DNA of 64,000 bases from assembly GCA_026018925.1 (NCBI GenBank), contig JAKSZU010000016.1, positions 4,136,940 to 4,200,939 of the forward strand. Direction: 5' to 3'. Positions 12,970 to 22,529 of the stretch are shown one piece after another. The notes below the pieces were generated by a model. That model searched no databases. It was not told where the DNA came from and saw nothing but the letters and a program-made list of their open reading frames with translations. Numbering within the stretch: position 1 is the first letter of the stretch; each line of letters begins with the position of its first letter. The stretch comes from Tupaia tana (taxonomy: Eukaryota; Chordata; Mammalia; Scandentia; Tupaiidae). A program made the translations under genes and the position numbers.

Positions 12970-13092
12970 TTTTAAAGTTTATTTCTCTCTTAAGAGAGCA
13001 CCCTCCATAGGTCCTCGACATCGTGATCCAGCCCCAGACCATGGGCACGCGTGTGACCAGCATACTTGGGATGGTCTCGGACACAAACCCAG
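12970..13092 (-). mobile_element. Type E SINE, truncated
   Basis: tttaaagtttatttctctcttaagagagcaccc, then gatccagccccagaccatggg and acacaaacccagaac. Confidence 0.6.
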
Positions 13093-13137
13093 AACACTTC
13101 TGTACTTTAAATCATCTCTAGATTTCTTACGATTTCT

Positions 13138-13401
13138 TTTTTCTTTCTTTTTTTTTTTTTTTGGAGAGGTTTTTGCTATAGGGCGCATGCGCTTGCCAGG
13201 AAGCAGAGACAGAGAGACAGAAAGACAGAAATCACCCCCCAGGGGGAACGACCACGCCGCAATCCCTTCTCCATTCTCTCGGGATCTAGGGCACGCACGC
13301 ACACATACCTGGTGTGAATTTAAGCCACCGGGTCCGGGACTCGAACCATGGTTGACTGCATGGGAGTTCTTCAATATAGCCATTATGCCAACTGCTGGTC
13401 C
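13138..13401 (-). mobile_element. tRNA-SINE, long form, inside Tigger
   Basis: T-run, then ggagaggtttttgctatagggcgc, ending actgctggtcc. Flanked by an 18-bp imperfect target duplication, agatttcttacgatttct at 13120-13137 and agattccttacaatttct at 13402-13419. Confidence 0.92.
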
Positions 13402-13465
13402 AGATTCCTTACAATTTCTAAAACAGTGAGAATGCCACGTAAGTAGCTACGTTGTTTAGGAATGG

Positions 13466-13990
13466 TGACAGAACAGTGCCGTTCAGAGGAGACCAGCAGG
13501 TCTGACTGCAGTGGCACCTGAGCAGCGTTTCCGTCCTGGTGTGGGGTCTGGAGGCAGGACCTGCAGACCAGGGCTGATGCGAGGACGGCCTGTGAGGTAA
13601 GTGGAAGAGCTTCCTCTCCTACGTGAGGCATTGTTTTCCTTTTCAGAATAATAAAAAAAAATTCGTTCCTAGTTAATTAAACATGAGTGATAAACAAGTG
13701 TTACAGTTTCCTAAGAAGTTTAAGCAGATGTAAATAAAAATGAAAGAACTCTGCCTGGCTCACCGAGTGGCAAAGGGTATCTGGAGTTAATGGCTTATAT
13801 TCACGCACGTGACCCGAGTTTCACATCTCACATTCCGCATTTCATGGTGCATAAAGTTGTTACTTGTTAGAATTTTTTCAGCTATGTAGTAGCAAAGAAT
13901 AATCCTTCAGCTCTGAAATTTTGGTCCCAAGAACAAGTTGTTCATTGAGCAGGGACAACATTAAGATGTGAGTTTTGAAAGTTCTAGTCC
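13466..13990. other. No gene seen
   Basis: Unique DNA with GC-rich (13490-13610) and A/T-rich (13640-13760) parts. The short open frames here are not supported. Confidence 0.5.
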
Positions 13991-14088
13991 TGGGCCAGCA
14001 GGTTGCATGGTGGCTAAGGTGCTGGACTCCCACGTGGCTGACTCCGTGATTTGAGTCCTGGATCTGGCAGCTTGAAAAACACGCCAAG

Positions 14089-14128
<40 letters not shown>

Positions 14129-14257
14129 CGAGCGCCCAGAATTCCTAGAGGGGAATAGGGAAGGGATTACAGTGTGGCCATCCCCCCAGGGGATGATTTC
14201 TCACTTTCTGTCCCTGGTGAGCACTAGTGCCTATGGCAAAAATCTAAAAACCAAACA
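13991..14257 (+). mobile_element. tRNA-SINE, long form
   Basis: Head ctgggccagcaggttgcatgg, with a long GT/GC microsatellite in the cacgtgtgtgtg region. An 8-bp flanking repeat ctagtcct is present at 13984 and 14258. Confidence 0.85.
14091..14131. repeat. (GT)n(GC)n alternating purine-pyrimidine tract
   Basis: About 14 gt units run straight into five gc units, inside a SINE. This is a strong candidate for Z-DNA. Confidence 0.9.
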
Positions 14258-14265
14258 CTAGTCCT

Positions 14266-14534
14266 AAGGGCTGCTGTTCCTGGGTTGAGCTCAATGAGTG
14301 GAAGCGAATATGGAGAGACTTGGTTAGATTGCAGCGTTCATGAAGCATATCAAAGACCAAAGCAGCTAAATTAGGCAGTCCCTGCAGCAGACGTCGCCAG
14401 AGGCGAGGGCTCCTTAAACGTAGGATTCGTAGGATTCCCGTGGGGAGTGCGAAAGAGATGACAAGGCCTTGATTGGGCTAATTCCCTAATGGCTCCTCTA
14501 AAGATTATTACCAAACATTTAAAAAATTTAATTT
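14266..14534. other. No gene seen
   Basis: Unique sequence with no recognised feature. Confidence 0.5.
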
Positions 14535-14797
14535 ATTTTTTTAAGAGAGATTTTTGCCATAGGGCACATACTTTCACTGGAGAAACTGAGAGAGAAAGAG
14601 AAAGCGAGAAGTTCTCCCGGGCGGGGGTGGGGTGATGGCCATGCCACAGTTCCTTCTCCTTCATGCTCCTCTGGGATTTTGGTCACGCATGCACGCACCT
14701 CCAGCGTGAGTTTTAAGCTGCTGCGTGCGGGACTTGAACTGCAGCCAACTACATCAGAGTCCAGCGACGTAACCATTACGCCAACTGCTGGTCCCAA
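14535..14797 (-). mobile_element. tRNA-SINE, long form
   Basis: tttaagagagatttttgccatagggc to cgccaactgctggtccc. The cccc loop is replaced by cccgggcgggggtgggg. Confidence 0.88.
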
Positions 14798-14812
14798 TCT
14801 TACGTATTATTT

Positions 14813-14959
14813 TTAAGATTTTCTATAGGGCCCATGCACTCATCAGAGAGCAAGGGAGAGACAGGGAACGAGACAGCAAGTCACCGGGTTCGGGACTCAC
14901 ACCATCATTGGTCATGCGGGAGTCCAGCACTGAAACCACCCTGCCACCCACTAGCCCCA
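14813..14959 (-). mobile_element. tRNA-SINE, short form
   Basis: tttctatagggcccatgcactcatc to ccacccactagcccc. It is directly adjacent to the preceding SINE in the same orientation. Confidence 0.82.
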
Positions 14960-15006
14960 GGGGTTTGCCGATATTATATAAAGGTCTCATTCCATTGATC
15001 CGTATT

Positions 15007-15288
15007 CTTTTTTTTTTTTTTTTTTTTTTTGGAGAGGTTTTTACTATAGGGTGCGTGCGCTCGCCAGACAGACAGAGAAAGACAGAGAGACAGAAAGCGA
15101 GAAATCACCCCCCCCCCCCCCGGGTGGATGGCCACGCCGCAATCCCTTCTCCTCCATTCTCCTCTTGGGATCTTGGGCACACACGCACACAAGCCCGGCG
15201 TGAGTTTAAGTCACCGGGTCCGGGACGCTAACCACGGTCGACTACGTGGGAGTCCAGCGACATAGCCATTACGCCAACTGCTGGTCCC
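15007..15288 (-). mobile_element. tRNA-SINE, long form, young
   Basis: T24 tail, ggagaggtttttactatagggtgc, a C-run at 15107-15121, and ending ccaactgctggtccc. Confidence 0.92.
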
Positions 15289-15604
15289 GGGAAAGCTGAG
15301 CTATTTCTTGACCATAAGCAACCTGGTAAGGTGTCTAAGGGAGGGCCATCCGTCTCTGGAGTGATCAAGTGTGCCGGGCTTCTCCAGATAGTTCTGCCTC
15401 CACGTTAGAACTTCGAGAAAGGAAAGATGGATTCAGATGCAAAAGTAGTTATTTCTTTTTGGAGACAGAAAGATGAGCTTTATGGGTTCAAGAAATTCCC
15501 TTACTGGCGTGTATGGAGCTCCAGGACCATGCGGAATCCAGAGAGCCTTATGTAGGACCTGACTGAAGACGGACGGGTTGAGATTTTAAAACTGTCAGAG
15601 ACTG
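15289..15604. other. No gene seen
   Basis: Unique sequence between two SINEs. No open frame or repeat recognised. Confidence 0.5.
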
Positions 15605-15765
15605 GAGGCCAGCAGGTGGCATAGTGGTTCAGGTGCTGAGCTCCCACATGGCTGACCATGGTTCGAGTCCCAGATCCAGTGGCTTGAAACTCACGCCTGC
15701 ATGTGTGTGTGTGCCCAAGATGCCTAGAGGAGAGCGGCATGGCCAGGAGTGATTCCTCAGCTTCT
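15605..15765 (+). mobile_element. tRNA-SINE, 3' truncated
   Basis: Head gaggccagcaggtggcatagtgg, B-box ggttcgagtcccag. It breaks off after cctagaggagagcggcatggcc with a short tail. Confidence 0.8.
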
Positions 15766-16375
15766 CCCCGTCTCCGCGTGCGCGTGTCTATACGCACAGG
15801 CTGACCCGAGGCCCCTGCTGTGGACATCCTTTCTTGTCCTGGAGGAAGGGGCTGGGGAAGCTGGTCGGGTTGAGAACAGATGAAGTGGCTCCTGTAGCCA
15901 TCGGAGCTTTGGGGCTCTGTGGTGGGTGATTGGATTTCGTGCTATGTAGGCGGCCACCTTGTCAGTCCAATTCATGGAGGCCTCCCTGACATTCGGAGAG
16001 CCCTTGGCTCAGGCTTGCAGTCCTGCTCTGGTCTGGGGACCGTGTGTGATGGCTTTAGTTCTAGTTAGGCTGCCCTTAGGCCCAATGTCAGGGGAGCCAT
16101 TATAACGAGGCGCTTGTCAGAACCAGCTTCCCGGGGGTGTTCCCCATAGGCCGGAGAGAAGGGAAGGGAGAGGAGAGCAAGGAGGAGTGCGGACAGACAG
16201 CCAAGAGCAGAAAGGAGGGAGTGGATGTGGGTCTCTGGGTTCCTCACCTGGAAACCTTCGGGATGGCTTCACATTTGTCTCTAAGGAAGCAGTGGGGGTG
16301 TGTGCTCTCATTTCAAGGCTGGGGATAGCTAAGCACACTTCTCACTCAGGTTGTGTAGTTTTCTAAGTGAATACA
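15766..16375. other. No gene seen
   Basis: Unique, moderately GC-rich sequence up to the target duplication of the solo LTR. Short open frames are not supported. Confidence 0.5.
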
Positions 16376-17376
16376 TGGAGGAGTCCGACCCGGCGGGGCC
16401 CCAGGATCTGTCTGAGCCCCCCCCCCCCCCCGCTTCCGTTCGGTTCAGTAAGTTGGCAAGGCCGCTACTGTGCGCCCCCCCCCCCCCCCGACCTAGGATT
16501 TTGCTCCAGAAACTGTGGCAGCCTTGCTGGGAAGCGACCCCCCTCTGACTCCCCAATGTACTACTGTAAAAGAATTACATAGCTCTCTTATACATCCTGA
16601 GTATATGATAAAATTTTCCAGGAAGTCCCCCGACCGCTCCCCTTTGCTCTGATCACCTACTGTTAATTACAATGCTTTATCTCCATGGTCACAATAGAGG
16701 GTGGGCTGAAGTTCTTTCTAGGCAAAAATAATCTTGACCTTTGGAAGGCCCTTCAAAATACATTTAAAGTAAACTTAATCTTTTCTTTACTTAAAATAGG
16801 ATTAGGCCAAAACTGGCCCAGGACACCTCCGCCCTCACCAAGTGAAATAGATAAATATATTAGGATTCCTCAAATTAAGTTTTAGATCCTTATAAAACTA
16901 TATAAGTATCATTCTTTATTAAGATCCATAGGAACTAATATCTATTCTTGAGATTTTCTTTTCTCAGCACTATTCCCGGTAATCACAAGATGGCTGCTGC
17001 GCCGCATCAGCTGATAATCATCTCTGCTTACCAGAACCGCTTTCCTGAAACTGCATTCCATGGAGACCCACCTACAATTGTGGAACTGCACGAGACCCAC
17101 CCTTAATCCAACCCTGAATAGAATCTATGTTTCTTATTGTTAAAAACTTTATCAACTGATAATTAAAACATGTAGCCCCTCTCCCGCTTACTTGTATGTA
17201 ATACATTTTCAATAAAAATGCATGATAATTCCTAGCAGGGGTCACTCCTCAGAGAGCAATCTTTGAGGGGTGTCCGGCATAGGACGTGCATGAAAAGGCA
17301 CCGAGGTCTTTGTCTTCTGTTCACCTGCGCTGCCTCCATCGAGATAACCCACCCCCGCTGAGGCTGGACCCCGGCA
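16376..17376 (+). mobile_element. Solo LTR of an endogenous retrovirus
   Basis: The element is 1,001 bp, begins TGGAGGAGTCC and ends GACCCCGGCA. It is flanked by a perfect 6-bp repeat aataca at 16370-16375 and 17377-17382. TG..CA ends with a 6-bp target repeat are typical of class II (ERVK-like) retroviruses. A TATAAAA box lies at 16891 and an AATAAA signal at 17211, in plausible U3 and R positions. Two C15 runs (16417-16431 and 16475-16489) lie near its left end. No second LTR, gag, pol or env is present. Strand is set by the TATA and poly(A) signals. Confidence 0.8.
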
Positions 17377-17417
17377 AATACACAAATAAACTAAGAGCTA
17401 TCAAAAGAGTCCCCAGT

Positions 17418-17657
17418 GGGGGCCAGTAGGTGGTGTGCTGGTTAAGGTGCTGGATTCTCATGGGTGACCATGGTTCAAGTCCCAGACCCAGAGGCTTGAA
17501 AAACATGCCGGGTGCATGTGCACACATGTCCAAACTCCAGAGAGAATAGAGGGGGAAGGACTGCGGTGTGGCCATCCCCTCTCTGGGGTGAGGAGTGAGG
17601 GTGGTTTCTTACTTTCCCTCGCTCTCTGGTGAATGCCTGTGCCCTATAGCAAAAAAA
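17418..17657 (+). mobile_element. tRNA-SINE, long form
   Basis: Head gggggccagtaggtggtgtgctgg, tail tgccctatagcaaaaaaataaataaaa. Confidence 0.88.
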
Positions 17658-17684
17658 TAAATAAAATCTATTTTTTCTTTTTTG

Positions 17685-17804
17685 GCAACTCTAAAATTAT
17701 TCCAAGAAAAATACCCATCTGGCCTTCCAGTATAAAAATGGCAACCACTAACTTTCTGCCTCCCCAGGGCTGCAAGTTCAGCGTGGGCGGCCGTTCTCCA
17801 GTTA
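17685..17804 (+). repeat. Left arm of a long inverted repeat
   Basis: About 120 bp that match the reverse complement of 19441-19563 at roughly 85%. The shared core is ggcaacc.ctaactttctgcctcccca. Probably two oppositely inserted copies of an unidentified repeat. Confidence 0.8.
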
Positions 17805-18383
17805 CGAGATTTCTTGGCCGTGCGGGGTGCGGCTCAGTGTGCACGGCGCTTCACTGCGGCGCTCCCGGCCAGTGGCTCTCTGACTCCAGTGCTGAACTGA
17901 CAGTACCCAGGAGACACGTGGGCGGACGGTAGCAGATGTTTACCACCGCAGGACTGTGTTACACGTGAAGTCACAACACAGGAGTGAGTTTTGACGTGGG
18001 TGTTTACACACATCCAGGGTTTGACTTCCTGCATTTCAGAGAGCGGCTCAGCTCTCCCACTTGGAGGTGAGGACACAGCTACAGAAGTGGGTAATTGGTA
18101 GGTAATTGAGCCAAAGTATATCTGCCATTTGATTATTTCTTAAATTCAGAAATCATGGTCAATTATGGTCTCACATAGTCCCTAATGTTTACATCCTCCT
18201 CTTGGTAAGTTTAAACGTATCATTTATCAGCAAAAGAAAAGAACTTTTTGGAACCACTGTGGAAAAGAAGGCTTGAGTAAGAAAGGGAGCCAGAGGTGGC
18301 ACTGCGGTAACACAGCTGGACCCACGAGGACGTGGGCTTCCAGGTTCTCAGCCCAGAGCCTCCGTCTCCTGACTGGGCACAGG

Positions 18384-18424
<41 letters not shown>

Positions 18425-18502
18425 CCTGGTCTGACGGGTGGAAATTGGTCACAGTGGGAGGAGCCTGTTGGGATTGCCTCTCTCTCTCTCAAGAAACGAG
18501 AG
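17805..18502. other. No gene seen; contains a CA repeat
   Basis: Unique DNA apart from the microsatellite at 18385. GC-rich in the first 130 bp. Confidence 0.5.
18385..18422. repeat. (CA)n microsatellite
   Basis: Nineteen ca units. Confidence 0.92.
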
Positions 18503-18760
18503 AGCATTAGGTGGTGTAAAGGTTATGTCACAGGACTCCCACATAGTTGACTGCAGTTCAACTTCTGGACCCGGCGACTTGAGGCTCACGCTGGGCACAT
18601 GTGTGTGCGTGCCCAAGATTCTAAGACGAGAATGGAGAAGAGATTGCATCGTGGCTATCCCCCCAGGGAGTGATTTCTTGCTTTCTGTCTTTGTCTCCTC
18701 TGTCTCTCTGGGAAGCACACATGGCCTATAGCGAAAATCTCTCTTAAAAAAAAAAAAAGG
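18503..18760 (+). mobile_element. tRNA-SINE, long form, head worn
   Basis: gcattaggtggtgtaaaggttatgtcac at the left, tail ggcctatagcgaaaatctctc, then an (aagg)n purine tract. Confidence 0.85.
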
Positions 18761-18787
18761 AAAGGAAAGGAAGGAAAGAAATTAATC

Positions 18788-18790
<3 letters not shown>

Positions 18791-18829
<39 letters not shown>

Positions 18830-19080
18830 AGAGGTTTTCGCTATAGGGCGCGTGCGCTCGCCAGACAGACAGAGAGAGACATAGAGACAGAAAGCGAGAA
18901 ATCACCCCCCAGGGGGGATGGTCACGCCGCAATCCCTTCTCCTCCATTCTCCTCTTGGGATCTTGGGCACGTACGCACACGCGCCCGGCGTGAGTTGTAA
19001 GCCACCGGGTCCGGGACGCGAACCGCGGTCGACTACGTGGGAGTCCAGCGACATAGCCATTACACTAACTGCTGGTTCCC
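18791..19080 (-). mobile_element. tRNA-SINE, long form, very young
   Basis: T38 tail followed by a near-consensus copy. Perfect 14-bp target duplication agaaattaatcaac at 18777-18790 and 19081-19094. It faces the neighbouring + SINE tail to tail, 30 bp apart. Confidence 0.95.
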
Positions 19081-19104
19081 AGAAATTAATCAACTTTTTT
19101 AAAA

Positions 19105-19336
19105 AGAGGTTTTTGCTTTAGAGTAAGTATGCTGACGAGAAAGAGATGACAGAGACAGTGAGAGAGAAAGTGAGAAATCCAGGCTGCAGTCCCTCCTCCT
19201 CGATTGTCCTCCTGGGATCCTGGGCACACGTTCACATGCACCTGGCATGATTTTCAAGCCACCAGTTCGAGGACTCACAGTGTGGTCAGCCATGTGGGAG
19301 TCCAGCAATGTAAACACTATGCCATCTGCTGGCCCC
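19105..19336 (-). mobile_element. tRNA-SINE, long form, internal deletion
   Basis: gaggtttttgctttagagtaag to gccatctgctggcccc. The cccc loop is missing. Confidence 0.85.
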
Positions 19337-19440
19337 ATGAATCAACTTTTTGAAAAATAATTTGAGTAAGAAGAGGCTTTTAAAGTTTTATTATTGTGTT
19401 CTCTTTTTACATTTTCAGTAGCTTACTATGAACAGTTCTG

Positions 19441-19563
19441 GTAATTGAAGAACTGCAGCCCACGTTGAAGCTTGCAGCCTTGGGGAGGCAGAAAGTTAGC
19501 GGTTGCCATTTTTATACTAGATGGCCAGATGGGTACTTCCCCTGGAAGAATTTTAGCTTTGCT
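19441..19563 (-). repeat. Right arm of the long inverted repeat
   Basis: Partner of 17685-17804. The arms are separated by about 1.64 kb that contains three SINEs and a CA repeat. Confidence 0.8.
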
Positions 19564-19587
19564 AGAAAAGGATAAAATTGTTCTTTG

Positions 19588-19840
19588 ACTTTTTTTTTTT
19601 TTTTTTTTTTATAGTTGCCAGAGGGTGCATGTGCTCACCAGAGACAGAAAGGGAGTGTGGGCCATTCCCCAGTGGAGTGTGGCCATGCCACACTCCCTTA
19701 TCTTCCATTCCTCCCTCCTGTCAGGACATGGGCACACATGCACTCAGAGGCATGTGCCAGCCATGTGTTTCGAGCCTCCAGGGCCAGGATTCACACTGTG
19801 GTTGGCTGTGGGACCTGGCTCCCTTAGCCAGTAGGCCCAG
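19588..19840 (-). mobile_element. tRNA-SINE, type D
   Basis: Long T-run, then atagttgccagagggtgcatg, ending cttagccagtaggccca. Confidence 0.88.
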
Positions 19841-19857
19841 GGAAGCCCTTCTTTGCC

Positions 19858-20092
19858 TTTTTTTTTTTTTTCCCAAGAGATTTTTGCTATACGGAGCATG
19901 CTCTTGCCAGAGAGACAGAAAGTAAGAAATCACCCCCAGTGGGAATGGCCTTCTCTTCCTCCATTCGGCTCTTGGGATTTTGGGCATGCACGCATACACG
20001 TCCTGTGTGAATTTTAAGCTGCAGGTTCGGGACTCAAACCAGGGTCAGCCATGTGGGAGTCCAGCAACATCATTATGCCCTCTACTGCTCAC
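19858..20092 (-). mobile_element. tRNA-SINE, long form
   Basis: cccaagagatttttgctatacggagc to ccctctactgctcacc. Confidence 0.86.
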
Positions 20093-20211
20093 CCTTCTTT
20101 GACTTGTATAGCCAGCTCTGTTTAGGGGTCAACTAGCTGATGGGACTACCCCTAGCATAGCACTCAGTCGTGTGCTAAAACCCTCAACTTCTTGGAGTGG
20201 GTTTTTTTAAA

Positions 20212-20395
20212 GAATTATTTACTTCTATTTATCATTATTACCATTTTAAAATCTGCTACATGACATGTGTGATCAACAGAATAAGACAGAGACAGAGAGG
20301 AAAAGTGAAAAAGCAAGCCGCCAAGTACAGGACTTGAACTGTGGTCGACCATGTGGAAATCCAGCACCTTGACCACCATGCCACCTTCTAGTCCC
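20212..20395 (-). mobile_element. tRNA-SINE, short form
   Basis: A/T-rich tail, then gagaggaaaagtgaaaaagcaagcc, ending ccaccttctagtccc. A direct repeat cttggagtggattttttt-like at 20190 and 20395 flanks it. Confidence 0.86.
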
Positions 20396-20786
20396 TTGGA
20401 GTGGATTTTTTTTTTCAGTTTGTTTTTCTTCTAGAGAAGAAAGGACAGTTATGATAAGCAAAAAACTACTTTAAAAAGAATCAAAAGTGGTTTACCATAA
20501 ATTGTACCAAACATTTGACCTAAGGGGGCCAATGATGCAAAAGGATGCTGACATGAAAGGAGAAGTTGAATGCTAAGTAGAAAAAGGAAGCTGTTTAAGC
20601 ATATTAGTTGTATATTGCTGAAGTGACTGAATTTGAATCAATGCTAGCTATGAAATAAATACTTGAGACATCTTGTTTTGATTGCATGTTTTAAAATAAT
20701 TGTCTCAGAATGTTGACAACCGAGAGAGATGAAGAACTTCAGCCTCTCAGGAAGCTGTCTTCTTCACTTAAAAGGTACATGCATGG
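20396..20786. other. No gene seen
   Basis: A/T-rich unique DNA with no recognised repeat. Confidence 0.5.
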
Positions 20787-21027
20787 GGACCAGCAGTTAG
20801 CGTAATGGCTATGTCGCCGGACTCCCACGTAGTCAACCATGGTTTGCGGCCCAGACCTGGTGGCTTAAAACTCATGCCGGGCACATGTGCGTGTGTGCCC
20901 AAGATCCTGAGAGGAGAATGGAGAAGGGATTGCAGCGTGGCCATCCCCCCTTGGGGGTGATTTCTCACTTTCTGTCTCTCTGTCTCTCTCTGTCTGTCTG
21001 GCGAGCACACGCACCCTATAGCAAAAG
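20787..21027 (+). mobile_element. tRNA-SINE, long form
   Basis: Head ggggaccagcagttagcgtaatgg, tail caccctatagcaaaag. Target repeat aggtacatgcat / aagttacatgcat at its borders. Confidence 0.92.
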
Positions 21028-21037
21028 TTACATGCAT

Positions 21038-21175
21038 GGGGGCCAGCAGGTGGCGTGGTGGTTAAGGGAGCTGGACTCCCACATGGCCAACCATGGTTCG
21101 AGTCCTGGACCTGGCAGCTTGCTTTCTCACTTTCCTTCTCTTTCTCACTCTGGTCAAATTTTAAAAGTTAAACAA
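21038..21175 (+). mobile_element. tRNA-SINE, short form
   Basis: Head gggggccagcaggtggcgtgg, ending tctggtcaaattttaaaag. Same strand and almost abutting the preceding SINE. Confidence 0.88.
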
Positions 21176-21788
21176 AATAATCCTTTTTAAAAAAAAAATA
21201 AATAGAAATAAAAATGGGGTTACATGTGTGACCGTGGCTGGAGCCAAAACCTCCAGTGCCCCCTGAAGCAGGGAGGACACAATTCCTAGAGAGGAAGAGG
21301 TGTCTACACCTCAGCATGCCAGCTTTTCTGCTCTGCTTCCCACTGGTGCTTGGCCTCAGAGTCAGAACAGAAAGAGTCAATTTGTGTGCAGGGGAGGCTG
21401 CACCTCTAGAAGGCCAACCTCAGCTGAAGAGAAGTCAGATCAGGCTCATGGCTGCTAATCCAGTAACTTAAATCCAGTCCGACTAGATCGAAGGTCCTGA
21501 GACCAGTTGGACATTTCTAATGCAACCAGTCTGGGATTCTTAGGTAGCAGAGAAAGGAAAGGAAGGACCAGAGAGCTGGCTAATTAATTTCAACCCCTGC
21601 TGGACCAGGAATGACCCACCAGGAATGACTCATAAAGGGGCAATTATGTGGCCAATAGAAGGTTCTCCTGATAGCTCAGGACACGGTATCCAGGTGCTGC
21701 TACACCTGGGAAATGCAGTGAGCTGTGGTGTGGGCAGGAACGTGAATTTCAGTGTTTAAAGAAAAAACAAGAATCATCTAATGTTTTG
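21176..21788. other. No gene seen
   Basis: Unique sequence after an A-rich end. It contains two similar ggaatgac..cac boxes at about 21609 and 21624. The sequence could be an unrecognised LTR, but no TG..CA ends were found. Confidence 0.4.
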
Positions 21789-21909
21789 TCGTATTGGGAT
21801 GCTTCTGCAAAAATTTTCTGGAAAAATGTGTATTATGAAAAAACTGCATTAATTTCAAATTTTTTGCACCAATATAAACTTGTACTTTAATCCCATGTTT
21901 CCACAAAAT
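21789..21909 (+). mobile_element. mariner-derived MITE
   Basis: ttctggaaaaatgtgtattatgaaaaaactg, attttttgcaccaatataaacttg and tttaatcccatgtttccac follow the order of the common eutherian mariner MITE. The right end is replaced by a SINE. Confidence 0.7.
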
Positions 21910-21918
21910 GTCTACCTT

Positions 21919-22162
21919 TTGCTTTGTTTTGCCATAGTACGCATGTGCTTGCCAGAGACACAGCAAGAGAGGGAAAGTGAGAAATTCCTCCCCAGGGGGA
22001 TGGCCACGCCACAATCCCTTCTCCCCTATTCTCCTCTTGGGGTTTTGGGCACACACACACACACGTGTCTGGTGTGATTTTCAACACCAGATCTGGAACT
22101 TGAACTGTGGTCAGCCATGTGGGATTTAGCACCGTAACCACCACGCCGCCTGATGGTCTCCT
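21919..22162 (-). mobile_element. tRNA-SINE, long form
   Basis: tttgccatagtacgcatgtgc to gccgcctgatggtctcc. Confidence 0.86.
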
Positions 22163-22176
22163 CCCCCACAAACTCT

Positions 22177-22406
22177 TTTTTTTGGAGAGGTTTTTGCTAC
22201 AGGGCGCGTGTGCTCGCCAGAGAGACAGAAAGTGAGAAATGGGGGGGATGGCCATGCCGCAATCCCTTCTCCTCCATTCTCCCCTGGGATCTTGGGCACG
22301 CATACACACACACCCTGCGTGAGTTTAAGCCACTGGGTCCAGGACTCAAACCATGGTTGACTACATGGGAGTCCAACAACATAGCTATTATGCTAACTGC
22401 TGGTCC
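22177..22406 (-). mobile_element. tRNA-SINE, long form
   Basis: ttttttggagaggtttttgctac to aactgctggtccccc. Flanking repeat cccacaaactctttttt / ccccacaaactttttgaa. Confidence 0.9.
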
Positions 22407-22529
22407 CCCCACAAACTTTTTGAAGTTCTCACATATAATGAAATTTATTATTAGATACTGGCTCATGGATTATGGCTGTTAAGAAGTCCTATGGGCTTTG
22501 CCTCTATTAATCCCCTGAGCCTGCACCAT

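Larger units (their letters stand above)
12757..13465 (-). mobile_element. Second Tigger/pogo-type element, interrupted
   Basis: Left terminus cagctgtgtctcagtatcctgg (preceded by ta), then ggttccaggatgc, tgctcaagtttcttacataaa and the rest of the terminal region to about 12885. It resumes at about 13100 with actttaaatcatctctagatttc and again after a SINE at 13402. It ends near tttaggaatggtgacag. This order matches the reverse complement of the Tigger MITE family seen at 8117. A mariner-like piece and two SINEs lie inside it. Confidence 0.7.
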
